64,000 bases of DNA from assembly GCA_031772625.1 (NCBI GenBank), contig CM062818.1, positions 1,675,878,667 through 1,675,942,666 of the forward strand. The letters are read 5' to 3'. Below, piece after piece: positions 20,679-32,073 of the stretch. Position 1 is the stretch's first letter. Each line of letters begins with the position of its first letter. The notes beneath the pieces were generated by a model. It searched no databases and was not told where the DNA came from. It saw only the letters and a list, made by a program, of their open reading frames with translations. Origin of the DNA: Pinus tabuliformis (lineage: Eukaryota; Streptophyta; Pinopsida; Pinales; Pinaceae). The position numbers and the translations under genes were made by a program.

Positions 20679-23600
20679 ATGGGAGGAACCCTTATCACTC
20701 ATGAACCAGGCACGACAGCAGTTCTGGAGCTTTTTCCGGAAATTTACCAAATTTTCCTGCAAGCTGGATGGATAGAATATTTCAGGAGACTTCCGGACTT
20801 TGACGAGCAGCAAGTCCTGGAATTCACATGCAATTTGACAGAAGGATTCTCTGTCTTCCAAGGAATTCAAGTTCCGGTTACGGAAGAATTCATAGCCGAA
20901 GTCACCGGACTCCCAACCACTGGTACGAGATGGTTCAGCAGGAAGCACTTGATTCTGAACGCGCAGCAAGACTTTCTCCGTCTGGGTGAGGAAGTAGAAA
21001 CCAAGGGCAGGGGTGTAGCATTGCGGTCGTTACCTCAACCATGGCCAAGAGTCGCCGAATTCGTCAAGCAGTATCTAACATGCGAAGGTCGTTACCAGGT
21101 AATCTACCAGCACGACTTCGTTCTGTTAAATCACTTAAGAAATGGTCAATTATTGAACATGCCATATTATTTGCTGGGTTGTCTTAAAAATATGGCACGA
21201 TATGCTATGAAAGCGAAGAATCAAACCCTCTCCCTAAAACACCATCGCCTAGTTCAACTGCTGATTAACAGAGCTCTTCCTCTGAACATCCCTCCACGCC
21301 CCATTAATCCCCATCCAAAGGAAAGAAGTCCACAGCCTGTGCAGGGTAGTCCTCATCAAGAAGAGGAAACTCCTCGTCAAGCTGAGGACATACCTCAGCA
21401 AGACCAGGAGCCTCCTCAACAAACAGACGACACCCCTGAGCAAACCCCTTCGGAAAACCCTCAGCAGACAGAGCATATCCCTGAACAACCCCAGCAAATA
21501 CCTCTGCATGTTACAAAAAATGAACAAGAAGCAGTGGAATTAACTGTGTCGCCCAAAAGAACCAATTCTCCCGCCCCCATACTCAGTATCTCCACTGATG
21601 ATTCTGAAGATAATATCCCAATTACGCAGCTTAAACGAAAAATGCAGCAGGCAAAGAAAACCCCAGTAAAAAGAAGAAGAACGAGGGTTTCAACCAAAGC
21701 ACCCACCACCCCGACTACTGTTTCGGTCACAAGAGCCAGCAGGAAGAGAAAAACACCTCAATTCCCTGCCTTTTTACCAAAACGAAAATCGGCAGTAGTT
21801 GGATCCCCTGATCCCTCCAGCCCACCATCCATTGTTTTAAAACCCCGTACTCCAGCCACTTCTCGAAACCCTTCTCCCTCACCCACAGAGGATGAGATGC
21901 AGAGCATTCATAGCTTTGTGGCATCATATCTTAAGACAGCTGATACACAAGAACCAGCTGCCGACACCCAGAATGATAGTGAGCAAGTGGCTGCAACACA
22001 AGAACCAGCCACTACCCCGGGTGACACACAAGAACCACCTGTGGGAAATATTGACCAAATTGACGTAGTAGAACCTCTGCCTCCACTGGAATCTACTGTC
22101 TCACAGGATCAGCCTACTATACCCACCCTGCAAGAAGAAATTGAGTTTCTGAAAGCTCAGATTCAGGATTACTAGGAAGAGATAATAAGAATCAAGGAAG
22201 CATATCAAGAAGAATTCAGTCTGCATGTTTTAGCAAGGGCAGCCTCGGCAGCAGAGAAAAGCAAAGATATCGAATATCTGTGTACAAGTTGTGGTGAGAT
22301 ATATGCTCAGGCAGGGTATAGGTTAGTGCAAGAACCAGTTTCAGAGGAAGTGCAGAAAGAGAACCCTGTTGACACACAAGAACCAACAGGAGTTTCAGAG
22401 GAAGTGCAGAACGAGAACCCTGTTGACACACAAGAACCAACAGGAGTTTCAGAGGAAGTGCAGAAAGAGAACCCTATTGACACACAAGAACCAACAGGAG
22501 TTTCAGAGGTAGTGCAGAAAGAGAACCCTGTTGCAACACAAGAACCAACAGGAGTTTTGAGAGCATGTGCAGATAGAAGAACCAGTTTCAGAGGAAGTGC
22601 AGAAAGAGAACCCTGTTGTTACACAAGAACCAACAGGATCCTTAGAAGAAATGCAGTCGGTGAGACCTGTTGATACACAAGAACCAACAGGTCATCCAGA
22701 GAACATGCAAGACCAAGAACAGGAACTTACTGACACACAAGAACCAGTAAGTCCACCTGAAGCTGTACAAGATCAAGAACTTACTGACACACAAGAACCA
22801 GTAAGTTCCTCAGAGGCTGCACAAGAACAAACAAAGGAGCTTCCCGATGCTATGCAGGAGAAAAAGGAAGAAGATACAGATTCACCCCGGCCTACCCAGA
22901 CTACTATGGAAGAAGAGCAAACAGTCTCAGAAGAAAATAAGGAAGAATTGAAGCAAGGAGCAGAAGAAGAAGAAGAGACAGATTCACCTCGGACCACCAA
23001 AATCAATATGGAGGACAATGAATTAGCCCAGTAGGAGGAAGAAGTTCTGGTGGAAAATGAAGAAAAAGATGATGGATCATCCCAGCCCACTTCAACAGAA
23101 CAGACGATTTTGGTTGACGCCTGTATGCAAACAGAGCTTCCCACTGTTAGAGATGCATGTGTAGAAACAGAATGTTTTCTGGAATTGAAACACATATGGT
23201 GGAGAGAATATCATCAATCTCAAGGGAAAGAATTTGAACAACAGAAAGGGACCTGGTTTGATCATGCCTATAGGAACTGGGAAGCACTGGAACAATGCAG
23301 GGCCCAGTATAAAGAAATTAAGGAACTGAAACACAGGATGTCCCTGATGTTTGAGTTATGCCAAAGGATGCTCGCCGCAAGGAAACCCTCCTTCAACTAT
23401 GCCACATTCTTAAGGGAAAGGCTTGCATTTATTTAGCTGAAGTCCATCAAGGAGGGGAGGCCTTATCAAGTGGTCACAGCAGATCAGTTTATGAAAACTT
23501 TTGCAGAAGCACCCAAAAGTGACCAAAACCTGCTATGTGAATTATACCTCCATAATGAGGCTGTGTCTGAAGAAAGAAACATTAATATGACACCTGTAGT

Positions 23601-24207
23601 AGGTGACATACAATTGAGAGCTTTCATTTCCTTTTTGGCGAATCAGCTCACCTGGCAAAATGCCTATGTCTCAGGCGTCCAGAACGAACAGAATTGCCTT
23701 TTGTGGATTCGGGCTGAACCACAGAACGCTGCCACCTTCATTTTGCAACATTTAAAAGTGATAGACAATGATGATATGAAGGATCATGTTATGAGACTGC
23801 GAACAGAGGTCCTAACAGATTGTCAGCAGTATATAAAAACCAAAGCATCATTGGCTGTGAAAGCAAATAAACTATTTTGGGATAACTGCCCCGCAGAAAG
23901 GAAAGAATATCACCCGTATAACCCATCAAATCTGCAAGTAGCATTATCAAGGGTAGCTCGGTATGTTGAAAGCATGCAAATTTGTGCAGAGAACTGGATA
24001 GGTTACAAATTCAAGTTCCCACTTTTTTGGTTGCCGGGTGATCAGTATAAGGGTCAGTTTGGACTTTCTAACAGACAAGAGGCAGCAGTATGGAAACAGA
24101 TACGAACTGTTTGTGGTTTCAGAGACAAGTTTGATGTTACTCCCTACAGCTATTGTCTTAGTAATCTTCATTGTTCGTCCCAGTTCTCCGACTCAGACTC
24201 AGAGTAG
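20679..24207 (+). pseudogene. Element B ORF3: very long post-pol accessory protein
   Basis: About 1170 codons follow pol; the start ATGG at 20679 has a good context. Residues 1-210 match ORF3 of elements A and C: QAGWIEYF, LPDFDEQQVLEF, EEFIAEVTGLP, PWPRVAEF, TCEGRY (21078-21095), MPYYLLGCL and HHRLVQLL. Then come Pro/Gln/Glu-rich and Lys/Arg-rich stretches, a predicted coiled coil near 22110-22215, 18-residue repeats with TQEPTG, an acidic stretch, and a C-terminal domain (23050-24207) rich in Trp, Phe and Cys (HIWWREY, PLFWLPGDQY). In-frame TAG codons occur at 22173, 23032 and 23434, and one frameshift near 22555-22566; all flanking sequence stays coding. No membrane helix is evident. Function unknown; the env-like position is inference. 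Confidence 0.85.
22325..22580 (+). repeat. 54-bp tandem repeat (18 residues) in ORF3 of element B
   Basis: Units starting at 22368, 22422, 22476 and 22530 are exactly 54 bp apart and read DTQEPTGVSEEVQKENPV. Degenerate units with DTQEP continue to about 22800. The exact multiple of three shows expansion under coding constraint until the frameshift in the last unit. Confidence 0.92.
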
Positions 24208-24239
24208 ACATTGCATGGGGACATGCAATCTCTTCAGTT

Positions 24240-24247
24240 GGGGGGGA
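24240..24247 (+). other. Element B polypurine tract
   Basis: GGGGGGGA directly abuts the TGTTGG start of the 3' LTR, 32 bp after the ORF3 stop. This is the plus-strand priming site. Confidence 0.9.
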
Positions 24248-25533
24248 TGTTGGGACTCACAATTGACCTATTTTTGACCTTATCTTTTGCCGTATAATTA
24301 CCCTTTTGCAGTCATAAGTTGAAAGCTTTTATTTTATAATGACATATTAACCCCAAGGTATGAAGTAACCTTCCACATGTCTATGTTTAATTGTTTATTT
24401 CATATTCGTGAATATCTTTATACTTATCCTTGGAAACGCTGACTAAATTGTCAAATAATTGTCTTAAGCTTGCAGGAGTTATAATGAATAGTTGCTGTAA
24501 CACTAAAAACAACAACTACGCAGTTGCTGCAACACCAGCAACAGCAATTACCTAAAGCAAGCTATTTTGTAACAACCACGAATAACAGATGGCAGCTATC
24601 TAGAGAATCGTGACGTGGCATAATCAAGCGGAAGTCTAAAGAAAGAAGAACACAGTCAGCACGAACAGCATGGGGAAATGGCGAAGGAATATGAAGATCC
24701 CGAGAAGACAGTCAAAGTCAGTTACCCGCCGTGTAACAGCTAAAGCTCAAGAAAAGAATGTATTATCATACTGTTGTAAGAGCACTCTGAATTGTTTATT
24801 TTTGAAAAGATGGGTTAACTGAATAGGCTGTAATACTCTATTGTAATAGATGTCTCCTCTATAAAGAGGAGACATCTACATGAAACGGGAGTTAGTCAGT
24901 GTCTATGGTCAGTCTGTAATCGAGATTCTGAGAACATCAGCAAGTCTGAACTCTATTGTATTTAATCTTTTTGGTAGATGAATATAAAACTGTTTTGAGC
25001 ACTTAATCCCGTCTTTGTTTTCCTGGGGAATCTTGTGAGAGGGACTGGGCCCACCTTCCTCACAAGATTCACCCATTTACTTTCCTGTCAAGTGTGTAAG
25101 TGTGCAGTAATTTCTTTTTGGTACTCTGTTTGGTTTTGATAGCACTACCTCTGGTATTCTTTGTTTTACTAGTACTCTGTTTCATTGATCTTTGAGTTTG
25201 TTTCTCACCGGTGAATGAGAGTGCAGTGTGCATCAGTAATTCTGATTACAGGGGCAGGTGCTGAACGTCCCCATCTGGAGGATAGGGTCTTGATCCTCTG
25301 CCAACAGAGCGTCCATTATTTTGCTTTCTAGATTCGTAGTTTTGATTAATTGCTTTCATTTTAACAAGTACTGTAATGACATAGCGTAAGAATTACCTAT
25401 ACTACAGCTTTCGATGCTTTTAGACTTTAAGTACATACAATACGCAGTGCCTTTGAAATAAAAAGACTTTCCCTGGTCGACAATTAATGTGGTACTTGAA
25501 TGTTTAATTCATAAACAATTCAACTAGCCAACA
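24248..25533 (+). mobile_element. Element B 3' LTR, 1286 bp
   Basis: This LTR matches the 5' LTR from TGTTGGGACTCAC to CTAGCCAACA. It has one copy of the 32-bp repeat where the 5' LTR has three. The TATA palindrome (24847-24878) and the GGGCCCA stem-loop (about 25028-25072) are kept. Confidence 0.96.
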
Positions 25534-25538
25534 CTCCT
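25534..25538. repeat. Target site duplication of element B, right copy (CTCCT)
   Basis: An exact match to 12683-12687 marks the right edge of the insertion. Confidence 0.95.
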
Positions 25539-27250
25539 ATTCTGGAATATGGGTGGGACAATAATAAAAGGGTAGAGGATAGATGGAATCACTATGAGCA
25601 ACCTGTAATTCACAAAGCACTTGAAGTGTATCAAGAAATTCTTCGAGACAGGGAAAACGATGAGAATAATGGCAATAATTATCATAGAAAGCACAAGGAT
25701 GATTCACGCATAATGATTTTTTCTTCTTATCTGACTTATATAAAGTGACATGGACTTGAGATATGTTAGAATTAAGGAAGGCATCAGAGACCACATTCTT
25801 GACATGAAGGAGTTTAGGACAATTATTGGAGGAATGAACAACAACATCACACAAATCAGATGGAGGAATAGGACTTTTCAACTTAGGAGGAGCTGGAGTT
25901 GTTTAGGGTGCCTTTTCTTTGATTCCCTTTTTCTGGGATTTTACCCCTTCACCACATGCTTTCACAATAGGAGTAGGGTTATTTTGAGGTTGTTGTGGAA
26001 CTGAAGTAAAGGAAGGGGTTGGAACAACCAATTGAATCAAGGTAAAAGAAGTGTTAGGTTAGTGTTGATTGGGGGGAGTGTTTGCGAGAGGATCATTGTA
26101 GCAGACTGGGATCCCCAAGGTAATGTTAGGTGAATTTAGTGTAGCCGTGATAGGGATAGAATAAATTCCCAGAGGTGGAAATATGAATGGTATATGATCA
26201 GAATGGTAATGACCTAGGGGAACTTCTTAAAGATGTTTAAGACCTGATGGAATGGTTCTGGGTTGAAAACGACTAGGAGAGATATCAGCAGAAATAAGGG
26301 GACCTTGAGGAGTGATAGAAGAAGGCTAGATTGAGTTGGGAACAACAGGTTAAAAAGTTGTTGGCTATTGTGAAGACATACCAGACCACTTGTTGGTAGC
26401 CCATGATGCTTGGAGCATGGAAACACTGGATTACCTATGCTTAGAAGGAGTAGGTGGTGAACCATAATAAGAACCAAGGAAGGTGGATTATTTGGAGGTT
26501 CTAAGAGATATATTGGTGATGGACGAGACATTATGATTTCATGTCATGGATGAGATAGTGGACTGAGGTGAAGTCTAAGATCTGGTATCCTATTACGTCA
26601 GATGATTGATAGTGATTATCTTTCCATTATGAGGGAAGCACATCTTGTAGCGAACCACAGATGCCATAACTGACATAACATAAGTATAACTATGACCCAA
26701 AATGTTTTTATAATCTAATGGTGCATGAATGACTTCAATGTCAATAAACACAGTCTTTCCAACAATATTGATAGGACAGTTACAATATACGACAAGGGGT
26801 TGTGAGCGATGTCTGTCCCAAGCACATAGATTAATGGTGGATGGAGATAGTTTAGGTGAACCAAGTTGCTTCCAAACACTAGAAATCATTACATAGGTAG
26901 AGGGGCCTTCTTCTATGATACACTGTTGCAAAGTGGTGTTCCTTATGGAGACTGGGATTTGGAATGAAACGCATGAAGGTAGGGGATGATGTTCTGAATT
27001 ATCAATGTCAAAGAAAATAATATGATCGCCATGGGGATACACAACACCCAAATAAGAGAGTACATATTTCCATTATGATTGACACATCTGGAGGACTTCT
27101 AGCATTGACATAGAAGCAGGAGATTTCACCAAGCCATCTATTATGCTATAGGTATGGGTATTTTAACGATGTTATATATCCATCAACCAAGGGGATATCC
27201 CTGATATGATGTCCTAACTAGACCTCACACAGTTTGGTGTAGGAGTCCCA
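25539..27250 (-). pseudogene. Element F, right part: Ty3 gag end, protease and linker
   Basis: The clearest part is 27051-26593 on the minus strand: FDIDNSEHHPLPSCVSFQIP, QCIIEEGPSTYVMISSVWKQLGSP and KTVFIDIEVIHAPLDYKN, then MCFPHNGKIITINHL. This is the retropepsin-like domain of a plant Ty3 polyprotein; the active-site position reads E-E-G where Asp is expected. A gag-type end (GLVKSPASMSMLEVLQMCQS) lies just upstream, and a Pro/Ser-rich linker (26531-26214, 25881-25537) downstream. Frames change several times. The element is old and was split by element B; it continues at 12230-12687. Confidence 0.8.
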
Positions 27251-30133
27251 TCTGATATAAAGGCCTAGTTTCCATATACTTAGAGATAAGTCTTGGCTCT
27301 AGCTGTTAGCATGGGAGAGTGATATAATGGTATCTTCGAACAACAAGGTAAGTGCTTGGTGAGCATGTAATGTGACTGTGTCAAGGTTCTCTTACTGCAA
27401 ATGGGGAGCGAAAAGTGAGCCTCTAAGTGAGAGGTAATAATACCACCCAGAAAGAGACACACATGAGCTAGGAAGGTATGGCCAGCATCCAGTGGAATTT
27501 TCGACAATAGATGCAACAAATGCTAAAATAAAAGTACAAGGGAAGACCCAACCACCATCTAGTAGAGTATTCCATAATGGATGTGATGATCATCATAACC
27601 AGTAAGCAAGGAAGGTCTATCTAGCATCATGCAGTGTAGTTTACGAGGATGAAACAACAGTGATAATCGATATAACACGGTCTCAACAAGGTAAGTACTA
27701 AAACAACCGAAATAATTCAACTATATAGTACATCTAAAACAAACATGAATTACAAATGCCGAAATAATAGCCTTACAGACATCTATAAAACATGCATGAA
27801 AATGTGTTGGCCTAAATAGGCTTCTGTATTAAGAAAAAGTTTGAATATAAATATGTATATCAAACATCACTAGCCCCAGTAGTGGGACATTGCAGCCACT
27901 CCTCACTTGTCAAAGAACTGACTAAAAACTCTCTATGCTTCATGGGAGGAGCCAAGGTGAAAATGTCCTTTCCCCAATCAATGGGGGGGTATATATAACC
28001 AAGCGTGATGCTTGACCCTTGTGAATCTTAGAATACCCTCGTGATTGTTCAAATTCCTACAAATTTTCAACTTACATGAATCTTCATATTCTTGTGTGTC
28101 CATTGGACTTCCACTTTACATTACATTTGATTTACACTAGACATGGCCCATAATAGTGACGTGGCCTTTGAAAACTCATGACATGATTTGACATGACACT
28201 GCTGACATGGACTAGCATGCTGAGGTGGTAATGTCAAGACATTGTTTATGTTGAGTGATAGATGTGTTCAAATCATCATCCTTATCACTTATTGAAACTA
28301 TTTTGCCAATTGATCCTACATATTATGGTATCATTTCCGCTACATTTAAGAATGAATTTTATTCTCTCTCTGTGCAAAATATGGGGTACTACAGTTCTAG
28401 AAAATTGCTATCATGGGTCTTTCTTGAGGTTTTCAAATGAAACTAGTACTAGAATTTTTAAAAGAATAAATTAGATGTGTAAGGAATATTATATTGTCTA
28501 GGTTCCTTTGGATAGGACATACACATTTATATTATTTTTAGAATGGTTTCTAATGGTTCTAAGAGTCACCCCTTAGAACCCCATCACCAAATGTAATATG
28601 TGTGATTCTTCTTCTATTGAGATATAGCTTTCAGTGTATAATTGTTGTAAGATTTATCTATGAAAATTACAAATTGCTTTAAAGTTGTTGAAATGAATAA
28701 TATTCTAGATGGATGGCCCAAGGGTAAAAACATAAAATTCATCATGGATAATGAATATGGAAGGAACGAATGTTGATTGAACTGGATACTTGCATGGAAA
28801 CGTGAACAAGAGTTAAGTGCATAACAATGTTAATGTAGAAATAATTCTTGTAGAAGGATGTTTAGTACTATAGAGATCGCGATAGCTCTCTTTATTTAAA
28901 AAAAATATCAATATCAAGGTAGTTAAAACAACACTCCTTTAAAATCCCAAGATGTTACAGGCTTCTATACACGTCAACTAGAAATAACTAAAGGGAATCA
29001 ATATATGTGCCCATTGAGAATCCAAGAAATTTGAATTAAATCCTTTTAGGCATTTCCTTCGTATAAAGGAAGAATGTTAGGTTTTTTCGCATTAAATGTT
29101 ACAACCTGGGCTCTATTATAGTTTATTGGAAACAATGATTAAATTCTAAAGAGCACAGAAGATGTTGGAAAACTTAGCTACTTGATTGACGACATATATT
29201 GAAGAAACCGAATATGATTAGAGTTATCAAAAAAGAGAGTGTACATATTAAATTTGTAACATGGCATTCTAGGAAATGAGATAAGAGAAACATGTTTAAA
29301 GTTACGACATTTCTCTTCATTGTCTAAATAATCCCAATTCCATCTTTCATTCATTAATGCATGCCAAGGATATAAGTGACATGTGAATTATGGTAGCTCT
29401 AGATGAGATACAACCTTGAGTAGGCCCATGTTACTAGTATGGTAGTTATATGGAAATCCATTTGCTATACTTCGTGGCAAGTTTAATTCAAGCTGAACTA
29501 TAATATGATCTATGTTCTCCCATGATTGATAGGACAAGAGAGGATGTAACCTAGGACTACCATATGGAATATCAAAGGAAGAAGATTGAAAATGAATATT
29601 TGTCAACAATTCTTGGTGCTCATGCATGTACGTTGTTTGGGGAAGATCTTGGTTTACAAGAAATTTCAATGGTTTTTTTTGCATGCATCAAAGTAGGGAA
29701 AATGTGACTTTTCATTGTAAGAATATACTCTAGATGATCATGGTAAAAAAGTCTCTTTTAAATGAAACTATCTAGTGAGAGAATATCATGGCCATTAGAA
29801 CTCTTCCAAAATGAAGCTCAAATTACCAAAGGTGTTCAAAGGTAAAGGATGAGAGAGCTATTTATTTTAAGACTTTAGAGAATAATATAATGATATTAGT
29901 ATTAGAATAGGCTCCAAAAAATAGGTATGTAATTTCACCTAAAATCAACAAACCATAACAGATCGACTTTGATATTTCTTCTCAAGTTTGGACTCTACTC
30001 TAAACCTTGATCATGCTACTAGGGGTTGTCCTTTGCTCCTTGAGTCAGAATTATTTTAAGTCTAATGGCAGTAGAAGATTTGTATCTTGAGAAGTTATAT
30101 GTAAAGACAACCTTTATCCATGTAGATTTGGAG

Positions 30134-30135
<2 letters not shown>
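27251..30135. other. No recognisable gene
   Basis: AT-rich sequence with only short, unconvincing open frames. The direct repetition of GACATG-type words near 28175-28225 is minor. It may be decayed element sequence, but I cannot assign it. Confidence 0.5.

Positions 30136-30205
<70 letters not shown>
30136..30205. repeat. (TA)n microsatellite
   Basis: About 35 uninterrupted TA dinucleotides. The Ile-Tyr open frames across it are artefacts. Confidence 0.97.
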
Positions 30206-30208
<3 letters not shown>

Positions 30209-30259
30209 GCATTCACAAGGGTATGAGGTCAAAGGGAAGGAAGAAATTAGTGTGAAAAT

Positions 30260-31371
30260 TGAAAAAGATATTATATGGCTTAAAACATGCTGCAAGACAA
30301 TGGTATCTAAAATCTGACAAGTTTATGTCTGGACAAGGTTATAGTAAATTGTCACTCTGACCATTGTGTTTATTTTAAAAGGAAGGTTATGGTAGTTATA
30401 TTATATTGTTATTGTATTTAGATGACATGCTTATTGTAGGGTCTAAGATGTAGAAAATAAATGTGCTCAAACGAAAATTGGCAATTCATTTGCAATGAAG
30501 GATTTGGGTGTTGCAAAATAAAACCTTGGTATGAGAATAACTAGAGATAGGAAAAATTCAAATTAACAGTGTATTAGAGTCAATACATAGAAAATGCATT
30601 TGAAATATTTAATATGAAGAATGAAAAACAATTTAGTACACCTTTGGCTAGCCATTTCAAGCTAAGGAGATGTGTCCCAAGATCCAAAAAGACATGGATT
30701 ATATGTGTAAAGTTCCATACGCATCAATTTTTGGAATCTTAATGTATACAATGGTCTGCACAAGACATGATATTGCACAAGAAGGGGGAGTTGTAAGAAG
30801 GTACATGAACAATCTAGGAAAAGAACATTGGATGGAAGTGAAGTGGATTCTTAGGTATTTGAGAGGTACCACAAATCATTCCTTATTATTTGGATGTTAA
30901 AACATTGCTCTACAGGGATATGTTGAGGAATATATGGTAGGTCATAGAGATAATGGCAGGAACACCAAAAGGTATTCCTTTATTATAGGTGGTACAACTA
31001 TCAATTGGGTTTCAAAATTGAAAAACATTGTTTCACTTTCAACAATGGAAGTAGATTTTTTTGTTTCTACAGAGGCTAGCAAAGAAATGGTTTGGTTACA
31101 AAGGTTTACAGATGACTTGGGAAAGACGTAGGAGATGAGAAAGTTATATAGTTACAACCAAAGTGACATTCACCTTACAAAGAATTCATCCTTTCATTCT
31201 AATACTAAACATATAAAACTTAGGTATCATTTCATATGGTTAATTTTAGATGATGGACAATTGAAGTTGGAAAAGATACACACTAGCCTGAATCCTACAG
31301 ATATGTTGAAAAAAGTTGTAACTAGCGAGAAATTGAGTTTCTGTTTAGTTTCAATTGGCCTTCAAGAATGA
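30260..31371 (+). pseudogene. Copia RT end and RNase H
   Basis: A decayed Copia polyprotein 3' end. RT shows GLKHAARQWYLKSDKFM and LYLDDMLIVGSKM (catalytic DD kept, near 30420). Then come KVPYASIFGILMYTMVCTR, YMNNLGKEHWMEVKWILRYL, TINWVSKLKNIVSLSTMEVD, KEMVWLQRF, TKHIKLRYHFI and ADMLTK-like TDMLKK. Frames break near 30510, 30660, 30900 and 31131. The RNase H Glu in TMEVDF (normally TEAEY) is displaced. The 3' LTR follows at 31468. Confidence 0.92.
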
Positions 31372-31467
31372 TTATGAATACGAGAAAAATCTAGGTCAAA
31401 AGTGGAAGCATTTTCCAATTAGTGAAGGAGTGATTGATTTTATATATTCAGTCCCCAAGTGGGATAT

Positions 31468-32073
31468 TGTTGGATGTGGAGCCTGATTGTCTTCCTGATA
31501 CAAAGGTCTTGTTTCAACCATGTTTGGATCCCAATCCTTGACATGGATGTGTGGGGAGGCTTACCCCCCACTATTTATGAAAGGTGGGTCTACGGGGGGG
31601 GATACATCTTTGGATCCCCCTCCTCATGTGAGGGATCAATGGTAGTGTGCCTGAAGCTAAAAATAAAAGAAAATTTTCCTTGTAAAATATTGTAATTTCA
31701 TAGTCAATCTGATATGTTCGTTAGGCAAATGATCTCACAATAGAAGTTATATTTAATTTAGAGTTTTTCTTTTATAGAAGGAAACCCCTTGGCTTATGTG
31801 AGGGAAATATGTTGCGGATGTGTATGATTATTCTAAGTGAGAAAGAGAGATGAGATTGTGTGAGCGGGAAGAGAAAATTACATCAGATCTCTTGTAGGTT
31901 GTATCTCTTCATTTTACTAGATAATATAAAGGGAGGATTTCATGTTTCTTCGTGGACGTAGCCCAAATTCAGTGAACCACGTATATCTATGTCTCTCTTA
32001 TTTAAGTGTTTTTTGTATTTGTTTTTCCACAATATTTTATTTCTTTCATTGCTCCATTAATTAATTTCTAACA
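31468..32073 (+). mobile_element. Copia 3' LTR, about 606 bp
   Basis: After a CCAAGTGGGATAT polypurine-type tract the LTR starts TGTTGGATG and probably ends TTCTAACA. TATAAA is at 31925-31930. The sequence is unlike the Copia LTR at 10684, so the two fragments are different families. Confidence 0.8.

Larger units (their letters stand above)
12688..25533 (+). mobile_element. Element B: complete Athila-like Ty3 retrotransposon, 12.8 kb
   Basis: Both LTRs begin TGTTGG and end CCAACA. They flank a tRNA-Asp primer site, gag-PR, pol, a minisatellite spacer, a long ORF3 and a polypurine tract. A CTCCT duplication frames the element. By eye the LTRs differ at about 23 positions over 1286 aligned bases, about 17 of them transitions, plus one 64-bp difference that equals two units of a 32-bp repeat. 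It is therefore a fairly young insertion. It cannot move by itself as it stands: two frameshifts, five internal TAG codons, FMDG in RT and a lost zinc-site His in IN. Confidence 0.97.

Noticed and set aside
16757..24207. Reassigned genetic code with TAG as Gln
   Set aside because: A nuclear code change is not credible here; a TAG scar of CAG deamination or local readthrough explains the same data, and ORF3 itself ends at TAG.
30019..30295. Ile-Tyr repeat proteins
   Set aside because: They are translations of the TA microsatellite.
10684..32073. The two Copia fragments as one element split by later insertions
   Set aside because: Their LTRs (10684-11183 and 31468-32073) do not match beyond TGTTGG.
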